A stretch of DNA of 64,000 nt from assembly GCA_025175895.1 (NCBI GenBank), contig CM045992.1:116586377-116650376 (forward strand), given 5' to 3'. Under the pieces are notes generated by a model. It did not search any database and was not told the DNA's origin. It was given only the letters and a program-made list of their open reading frames with translations. The translations under genes were made by a program, and so were the position numbers. Shown here piece after piece: positions 57,358 to 64,000 of this stretch; the stretch's first letter is position 1, and each line of letters begins with the position of its first letter. This stretch comes from Wurfbainia villosa (lineage: Eukaryota > Streptophyta > Magnoliopsida > Zingiberales > Zingiberaceae).

Positions 57358-57702
57358 AGATGACTTCCAATTAAGTTGATTAAGTGGATTTAGGTTCAAG
57401 TAATTTTATGTTGAGATGATTTCCAATTAAATTGATTAAGTGAATTTAGGTTCAAGTAGATTTAGGTTCAAGTGATTTTATGTTGAGATGATTTCCAATT
57501 AAATTGATTAAGTGAATTTAGGTTCAAGTAGATTTAGGTTCAAGTGATTTTATGTTGAGATGATTTCCAATTAAATTGATTAAGTGAATTTAGGTTCAAG
57601 TAGATTTAGGTTCAAGTGATTTTATGTTGAGATGATTTCCAATTAAATTGATTAAGAGAATTTAGGTTCAAGTAGATTTAGGTTCAAGTGATTTTATGTT
57701 AG
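57358..57702. repeat. 72-bp tandem repeat array
   Basis: Exact 72-bp spacing of GATGATTTCCAATTAAATTG at 57415, 57487, 57559 and 57631, with a shorter diverged unit before. Copies are almost identical. The unit itself holds an internal duplication (AATTTAGGTTCAAGT / GATTTAGGTTCAAGT). Element C has no such expansion at the matching place. Confidence 0.92.
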
Positions 57703-57891
57703 ATTTGGATTTAACCCAAGGCTTGTCAAGTTTACCTTTTCAAGATCATGGCTTCCAGGTCGTGGCGAGGCACAGGGGCCTTCTTTTATCGGATCATCGA
57801 CCACTTCCTTAGACAAAGCCATTTTCAGGAAAATGATGACTTAACTCACCTAAAATTATTTCCTCGTCTAACTAGTTATTTTTGAAAAGAG

Positions 57892-57998
57892 GCTCCCCGA
57901 GGCTCAATCTTTTCGAAGAATTTTAGTTGATTATTTGAAAAGAGGCTCCCCGAGGCTCAATCTTTTCAAAGGATTTTAGTTGATTATTTACGTGTTCT
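57892..57998. repeat. 53-bp direct duplication with internal stem
   Basis: GAAAAGAGGCTCCCCGAGGC...CTTTTC...GATTATTT occurs twice in a row. GAAAAGA and TCTTTTC flank GGCTCCCCGAGGCTCAA, so each unit can form a stem. Confidence 0.8.
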
Positions 57999-58056
57999 AA
58001 GTGAGTTCACGAAAGAAAACAAAACCAACAAAAAAAAAAATCTAAGCATGCAATTT

Positions 58057-59678
58057 CTAAGTTAAAACACAAACATGTTTTGTACTGGCTCCCCCTAGAC
58101 CGTTGAATCGGTTCGGTTTATCCACATAGTGGATTTGGTCCTTGGGAACCCAGTACGAGTTGGATCCTAGAGTTGAAATCAAAGTGGTCTTAGGGACCCA
58201 TGCTTGGACACATTTTTTATGTCTACTTACGATTGACATATACGACTTATTGGTTGTGTTTGAGCTAAACCCTAGTCCGGCCTTGTTGTACACGGCCCTT
58301 TGTGATCCAAGTAGGAGGTCAAGTCCTTTGGATCCCAAAGTAAACCTTTCCAACGTATTCCTAAGATCTTCGACTTGACTTTTCAAGAGTGAGTTCTCAA
58401 CTTCGAGTTTTTCAACCCGAGTTGAGTCCTACTCTTGAACTCGACTAGTCGAAGAGGTTAGGGAGACCTCGTGTTTGAGGAGTTTAACTTCCTCAACCAG
58501 GGTCTCGACCTTGGACTCGGACTTAGCTAACTTCCTAGACAAAAACCTAACCGTATTATGTAAAGTATTAAATAAAATCGACTCACCTTAAGGGTATCTT
58601 TTGAACCGGATGCGTATCCGTGGCTTGACTTGAAGGTTGCTTCAGTAGTCCAATCATCCTCCGTTCGACTCAAGTTCGGGTTCGGTCTCCGTGTCCGACT
58701 CAATTGATTTCGCCATGAAGACGTGGTCTTGCCTTCTTCTTGGATGACGCTTCTTCCCATGTCGCGTTGAGGGCCTTCTTGTGCTTAGGTCCTTGGTGGT
58801 TGAGCTTGGGGCACTCGGACTTGATATGTCCAAACCTGTTACACTCATAACACCTAATATTAGAACTTTTAGGTTTACCTTGGTTGGGTCGAGTCATGGT
58901 TCGCTTTCGTCCCTTGGCTATTCTTCGAGCTAGGTTCATTAGTTCTGATCGATTCGGTCAACTTCTTCTTCTGGACTCGTCTTCCTCCTCGGTTGGTGGT
59001 GGCTTGCGATTTTCTTCTTCTTTGATCCTGCAAATAAAGCTATACCCCTCTCGGGTTCCGAGTTGGATTGTTCATGTAATTCGAAATCGGAAAAGAGTTC
59101 ATCTAACCTAATTTTAGAAAGATCCTTGGAGACCTTGTAGGCATCGACCATGGATGCCCACAAGGTAGTCCTCGGAAAAGAGTTTAGAACATACCTTATA
59201 AGGTTACGATTTTCGACCTTTTGCCCGATTGCGTGTAAGTTGTTGTGATGTCCTGGACACGGGCGTGGAGTTGCGTCGCATGATTCGTGTTCCTGCATTT
59301 TTAGTGTGTACAATTTATTGAATAACAAATCACGCTTACATACCTTGGCTTGATCCGATCCTTCGTAACTCGATTAGTTTAGTCCAAAGATCCTTTGCGC
59401 TATGAAGGGCCGACGCGATTTAACTCCTCCTTGGATAGGCCGCATTGGAGGATTTGTGTTGCCTTGGCGTCGGCCGACTTGTCGTTTGTTGCAGCGGTCC
59501 ATTGATCATAATCCAAGGAGTCACCCACTTCATTAGTCGGAAGTGTGAAACCCGTTTGGATTATGATCCACATCTCGAGTTGGGTTTGAAAGCATTCCAT
59601 CCGACCCTTCCAATAACGAAGTCATCTCCGTTATAAAGCGGAGGTCGGGACGGTGCTAAAACCCTCGAGATGGGCCAT
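58057..59678 (-). pseudogene. SIRE-type gag, element E
   Basis: The start codon at 59678 opens MAHLE as in C. The same domains are visible in order: MWIIIQTGFTLPTNEVGDSLDYDQW, ILQCGLSKEELNRVGP, LHAIGQKVENRNLIRYVL, MVDAYKVSKDLSKI, zinc knuckle CYECNRFGHIKSEC near 58825-58866, and LGSKGLDLLLGSQR ... QAWVPK at 58340-58150. They are spread over at least six frame changes (near 59640, 59595, 59480, 59390, 59240, 58950, 58710 and 58540). That is a far higher indel density than in the pol of the same element. It would encode the particle protein. Confidence 0.88.
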
Positions 59679-59880
59679 TGAAACAAAAAGACAAAAAGAG
59701 ACGAAGACCGAAAAGCTAGCAAAGACAAAAACTCAAAAACAAGTACCAAGACTCGCGTCTTGGATTAGTAGTGCGGGAGAGAATTTAACAAACAAAATAA
59801 ATAGAAATAAACAGAATTAAAAGAAAATAAATCTGTAAAAAAAACTAGATTGGTGGTTTCACCAAATCTTAGCAACCCCC

Positions 59881-59895
59881 GGCTCTGATACCAAT
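59881..59895 (-). promoter_or_regulatory. Primer-binding site of element E
   Basis: The minus strand reads ATTGGTATCAGAGCC directly after the LTR. It matches the plant Met-tRNA site exactly over TGGTATCAGAGC minus its first base context. Confidence 0.9.
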
Positions 59896-61008
59896 TGTTG
59901 GATCGATTTGAGCGCTAGAGGGGGGGGGGTGAATAGCGATAAGAAAAAACTTTTCGTAATCGTTAGAATTGGCACGAGTAAACGCAGCGGAAAGATAGCA
60001 ATAAATAAATAAAAACACGAGGGGTTTTTACTTGGTTCGTAGCCTATGGCTACTACTCCAAGGCCCTAATGGTCCTTGACCACGCACGGAGGGCAAATAT
60101 TAAACGAACTCCTTCTCGATAGAGATAGGAGTTAAGCGAATACAAAAACTCAATAAAGATTCAAGGTAGAGGGACACTCCCCCTCTCCTTGATATGATTT
60201 AAAGCTTGAAAATAAAGACAACTTATACAAAATTAAAGATTATACCGACGACTTCAAGGATTGGAGGTTGAAGCTTTAGTCGTCGTCTCGGCAGCGCTTC
60301 GTCGTAGGGATGTCGGAGAGTCGGAGCGTATCGGAAGCACTTGGAAGCTCTTGAATTGATGAAAAACCCTAGGTTTGGCCCTCCTTTTATAGCCTTTAAG
60401 CCCCTCAACGAATGGGTCTTCAACCAATCACCAATGGACACCAAACCGCTTTGAGGTGGAGTGATAAGCCTTGACTCTTCGAATCTGATCATTGACCATC
60501 AGTCGACTGATGGCCATCATCACGATCGATGATGGCGACATCGATCGATTGATGACCTTCGGCGATCGTGATACAGCGGTCGAGTCCTCCAAGTAGCGAG
60601 ATGCTTCTGCAAGTCAAAGTTAGCTCAATAAAAACATAATTTCGATGGTCGTCGACCATCCGATCTCGACCTAGACCATCTATAAGATGTCTTTGGTCGG
60701 ATCTACGCTTAAGATCATCCCCGTAAAGAGGATACGACCTTACTTACTCTCGCACACACGAGCTTACCTCGATACTTACGTGTCGCTTTTGCTTCCGGCC
60801 TTCCACTCGATTCCTTCGGCTCCCTCCGAAGTAACTCGAGTATCGCCCGACCACCGTGGCTTCCTCCGGGTGTCGCTAGCCTTCAGCTCCAGCTATATCA
60901 ATCTTCTATACACTCGATTCAGCTCGTGAGAAACCAAAATAGACTTAACTTTGTGTCTTTGCTATAATCAAAACACAGGTTCGATTTCGGTGCCTCACTG
61001 CACCAACA
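59896..61008 (-). repeat. 5' LTR of element E
   Basis: It starts TGTTGGATCGATTTGAGCGC and ends TGCACCAACA, 1113 bp. Minus-strand TATA at 60385-60391 (CTCCTTTTATAGCC). One perfect decamer lies near 60497, followed by a GATCG-rich patch (60520-60600). Confidence 0.94.
60385..60391 (-). promoter_or_regulatory. TATA box of element E 5' LTR
   Basis: The minus strand reads GGCTATAAAAGGAGGG, the same context as 14811-14826 in element C. Confidence 0.65.
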
Positions 61009-61482
61009 ATTCCCCACTTTGAGTTTGAGCCCTCACGGTTTTATTTTTAGGGTATACTTAAAAGGACTCATACCAATAGAGATATCTTTTTATCTTTAAA
61101 TTCATGATCTTTTCCATGATGTGGGACTTTGATTGTTTTTCCAACAATCCTCCCCCGCCCCTCAAACGGAGGATCACATTAGGCCTCCCCCTCAAGCTCA
61201 AGCTCAGTCATCTTCGAAGGACTTCCTCTGCTTGACATTCGATCCTCAATCCACCAGGTCTTCCTTTCAACTGTCTGATCCTCCTGACCTAGATGGACTT
61301 CTTGCAGTTGTCTAGTCCTCCTTACCCAATTGGACTTCCTACCAACTGTCTAGTCCTCCTGACCCAGCTGGACTTCTTTCTAGTTGTCTTGTTTTCCTGA
61401 CCCAATTGGACTTCTTGTCTGGTGTCTAGGTCTAGTTCTCTTGATCAGGAAATGGGAGCCCCTACTTTCTTCATGTAGAGGA
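61009..61482. other. Target duplication of E, then non-coding DNA with ~40-bp tandem repeats
   Basis: ATTCC (61009-61013) closes element E. GTCTAGTCCTCCTGACC...TTGGACTTC repeats three to four times between 61240 and 61440. No gene is seen. The preceding part (AAGGACTCATACCAATAGAG, GATGTGGGACTTTG, TCCAACAATCCTCCCCC) looks like LTR sequence of an unidentified element, possibly the one entered by E. Confidence 0.45.
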
Positions 61483-62886
61483 ATCGATGACCGCGCTAGA
61501 GGGAGGGGGGAGGATGAATAGCGTCTTTCGTGATTTCGTCATTCGATCGTGTGCTCGTCTACACTAATGTTAGTGCGCAGTGGAATATACAAGAATAAAT
61601 AGCACAAAATAAAATACAATCACAATCACATGTAATACACGATATTTTACGTGGTTTGGAACTAGAGTTCCTACTCCATGACCGAGCTCTAGTTGAGCTC
61701 TAGTGATGCACACACCACTATTAACTTCTCCTTCTCGGAAATGATCCAGAGGTGGAGAAACCTCGTACAAGAAGTTTATACAACTAAATACAACCAAATA
61801 CAAAGCAAATGAAAGAGTACAAAAACTAAAACGCTTTACAAGTGCACTTTTGATTTCTTGATCTTTTAGTTACTTTGAAGGGTTTTAAAGACCTATAATG
61901 CAGTAACAATTCCTCTCCAAAAGCTCCAAGAACCGGCTTCCATTTCCTCCCTCTCGAGCTTCTCATAAAGATGCAACTCAAGCTAATTTCTGCCTTTTAG
62001 TCGACTACTCTTACCTTGCAGTCGACTAGCTTCAATGTCGTTGCCTCACAATGATTCAATCCATGTCAGATTAGTACCCATCAGTTGACTGCCTTGACCT
62101 AGAAATCGACTGCTAGAGACCACCAGTCGATTGCTATGGGCTATCAGTCGACTGCTAGAGACCACCAGTCGATTGCCATGGGCTAGCAGTTGATTGCTCA
62201 ATATTCTATGTCATGACCACTTAATTCCAGTCGACTGCTAAACCCTACCAGTTGATTGTTTGGATCAGTTGACTGCTCAACCCTAATAATCGACTGTCAG
62301 AGTCATAGATTAGTAGTCAAGCCTCAGTCGACTATCAGACCAGTCGACTGGGGCATAATCTCAATCGACTTCTCCGAGTCAATTAGACTTTCGAGTGTTA
62401 AACACTCGATCAATCGACTGGTCCATAACCCCAGTCGACTGGTAAACCTCAAACATGAGATTTAACCCAAGTTGATCCCCTCATACTTGATAACCACCCA
62501 TAGCCTAGACCTAAGCCTTCTAGCCATCTTCATTAGCCTCACGCCTCTCGAATCCCTCGAGTCCACAACTCTTCATCATTTGTATTAGCTTTCAGGTGCT
62601 TCCATCATTTATGTCATGCTAACTAACTCTTTTTCCAAGGTTCATTTGGACTTATGCCACCAAGACACATGCTTGGACTTTCACATTGCCAAGATCCATT
62701 CGGACTTACACCGCCAAGACCCATGCTTGGACTTTACGTTGTCAAATCTACTCTTGGACTTTTCAATTGCCAAGACTATGCTTGGAATTTCCTTGCTAAC
62801 TCCATGTTAGACTTTCCAATTGCCAAAGTTTACTTGAACTTTATGTCGCCAAGACTACACACTTGGACTTATGCTGTCAAGACTAT
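61483..62886 (-). repeat. B-like LTR (F), truncated by element H
   Basis: It starts TGTAGAGGAATCGATGACCG, matching TGTTAGAGAATTGACCG of B. It carries the G tract, the TGAATAGCG motif, the CACACCACTATTAACTTCTCC block, a decamer/decamer-variant cluster (61990-62450) and the CTTGGACTT/GCCAAG array (62640-62886). It stops at the LTR start of H at 62887, so the right end is not seen. Confidence 0.75.
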
Positions 62887-64000
62887 TGTTGGATCGGAAT
62901 GAGCGCTAGAGGGGGGTGAATAGCACAAAACAATTTTCGTTCGTTTGTTTGATATGAAACAATTAATAGAGTGAGAATGCAGCGAAAATATAAAAGACAA
63001 GGTTTGTTTTTACTTGGTTCACAATTGGTTAGTTGCTAATCCAAGGCCCTAGCGATCCGAGATCGCATACGGAGGGCAATTCACTAAAATAATCTCCTCC
63101 TCGTTGGAGGTAGGAGACAACAAATGCACAATACCAAAAAGCTTGAGGTAGAGAGACAATCCCTCTCTCCTCGTTATGATAAAAACTCAAGAATTAATGA
63201 CGATGACTTAAAGTAAACTTATACCGACGATCGCTGAAGTAGGAGGTTGAGCTTGTGTCGTCGGTGTTTTGGCAGTACTTCATCATCGTAGAGTTGTCGG
63301 AGAGTTGCGACATTGTGGGAGCACTTGTGAGCACTTGGGATGATGAAATTGGTGAAGAACACTCCTTTTATAGCCTTTGAAGCCCCCCAACGTTCAGTCC
63401 CAACTCATGGTCAAAGAACCTCATCTCCCCAAGATAAGTGGAGATTATCTTGACTTTCCTCGAAGATGGAATTTGAATGGCAGTCGACTACCACCCTTAT
63501 CAGTCAAACTGATGCCCAGAAGTCAATTGCTACAAGCCATCAGTCGACTACTGGCTAGTGTTTTCGACGACCACCAATCGTCCGATTTTGACATAGACCT
63601 TCCATGGGATGTCTTAGTCGAATCGTCGCCTAAGGACATCCCCGTACCGAGGACTCGACTTTACTTACACTTACTCGCACGAGCTTACCTCAAGCTTTAC
63701 CTTTGTAGCCTAAGACAAGTAAATGATAAACTCACTTTAAAAAACTCTCCCTTAACCCTAGATGAGTTTTTAAAGAAATACTTTAATTATTTACATTTAA
63801 ATTTTTGTGGTACTCCCCCTTAACTTACCTCTTCTCCCCCTTTTGCCATGAATCAAAAACAAGGTTGGGGGTGCTTTATATAAAATAGGGGTTTTAAATG
63901 CAACGTTATAAATGTAGCATGCGATAAGGAATGAAAATGAATATGAGTCCAAGCATGCGTCTCTAATTGGTTAAGTAAATTGGTTTAAGGTATATCCCTC
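62887..64000 (-). mobile_element. SIRE-type element H, 3' LTR fragment and 3' region, runs off the window
   Basis: TGTTGGATCGGAATGAGCGC starts an LTR of the C/E type (CTTGGTTCACAATTGG, ACTCCTTTTATAGCCTTTGAAG and GATGTCTTAGTCGAAT blocks follow). Near 63700 the LTR changes abruptly into sequence like the post-pol region of E (TACTCCCCCTTAACTTACC, CTTCTCCCCCTTTTGCC near 63820). The end of the LTR and the polypurine tract are therefore deleted. No gene is complete in view; the ORF at 63377-63823 is not conserved. Confidence 0.75.

Larger units (their letters stand above)
57226..58056 (-). other. Gag-pol spacer of element E with tandem repeats
   Basis: No coding domain. It ends (minus strand) with CTTGTGTGTAG before GATCAATGGATG, like element C. 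It contains a 72-bp tandem array (57358-57702) and two copies of a 53-bp unit (57892-57998). Confidence 0.7.
52201..61008 (-). mobile_element. Ty1/copia SIRE-type element E, sister of C
   Basis: LTRs at 52201-53300 and 59896-61008 are flanked by ATTCC (52196-52200 and 61009-61013). Minus orientation: primer-binding site 59881-59895, gag 59678 down to 58057, spacer, pol 57225 down to about 54217, polypurine tract 53301-53315. Length is 8.8 kb. Proteins are close to those of C, so both belong to one subfamily. Pol retains a 704-codon open stretch, while gag and the RT/RNase H end carry many small indels. Confidence 0.95.

Noticed and set aside
57358..57702. CRISPR-like regular repeat array
   Set aside because: It is a head-to-tail tandem of 72-bp units with no unique spacers, in a plant retrotransposon.
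1..64000. Host protein-coding gene or a novel defence-type gene system
   Set aside because: Every coding stretch I could interpret belongs to a transposable element. The remaining open frames are short, repeat-derived or antisense shadows.

Overview
The window is plant nuclear DNA made almost entirely of transposable elements. I found no host gene. The evidence for a plant is SIRE/Maximus-type and other Ty1/copia elements whose primer-binding sites match plant initiator-Met tRNA, a Tat-lineage Ty3/gypsy element with a second (archaeal-type) RNase H and an antisense 3' ORF, and a CACTA (En/Spm-like) transposon with Transposase_21/DUF4218/DUF4216-type coding exons. A monocot with a repeat-rich genome is plausible, but the species is not readable from the sequence.

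Layout. 1-2180: 3' part of a decayed + strand copia pol, followed by its 3' LTR (2181 to about 3660). 3660-5290: a peculiar imperfect palindrome that interleaves both strands of that same LTR. 5300-6600: decayed gypsy gag-protease. About 7440-61000: one old Tat-lineage gypsy element (G2) blown apart by later insertions. Its 5' LTR/leader lies at 7440-8230, gag-protease-RT-RNaseH at 8300-12194, the end of the second RNase H plus integrase at 35889-37440, an antisense ORF at 39770-42480, and ~98-bp tandem repeats at 42780-43182 and 51875-52160.

Insertions into G2, each with matching target-site duplications (TSDs) read directly: element B (12195-35883, minus, TSD AGAAA); a 2.2-kb solo LTR of the window's first copia family (37506-39730, TSD TAACC); a CACTA transposon (43183-51874, TSD AAT); and SIRE-type element E (52201-61008, minus, TSD ATTCC). 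Inside B sits SIRE-type element C (14175-31100, plus, TSD GATAC). Inside C's 3' LTR sits element D (22456-30655, minus, TSD AAAAA). Inside the CACTA transposase gene sits a 660-bp terminal-inverted-repeat element (45912-46571). Beyond E lie a tandem-repeat-bearing stretch, a B-like LTR (61483-62886) and a truncated SIRE-type element that runs off the window.

D is the most complete element: gag, protease, integrase, RT and RNase H in order, with few breaks. C and E are sister copies with damaged genes and a 0.6-0.8-kb gag-pol spacer. B keeps gag but has no recognisable pol. The CACTA element keeps recognisable introns but carries many stops. The most unusual signals are not genes. They are (i) a perfect palindromic decamer, CAGTCGACTG, clustered in LTRs of several families and also present in the unrelated CACTA element; (ii) GATCG-rich patches sitting where sister copies carry that decamer; and (iii) the two-strand mosaic palindrome at 3660-5290. 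Points (ii) and (iii) may be assembly or polishing artefacts and should be checked against raw reads first.
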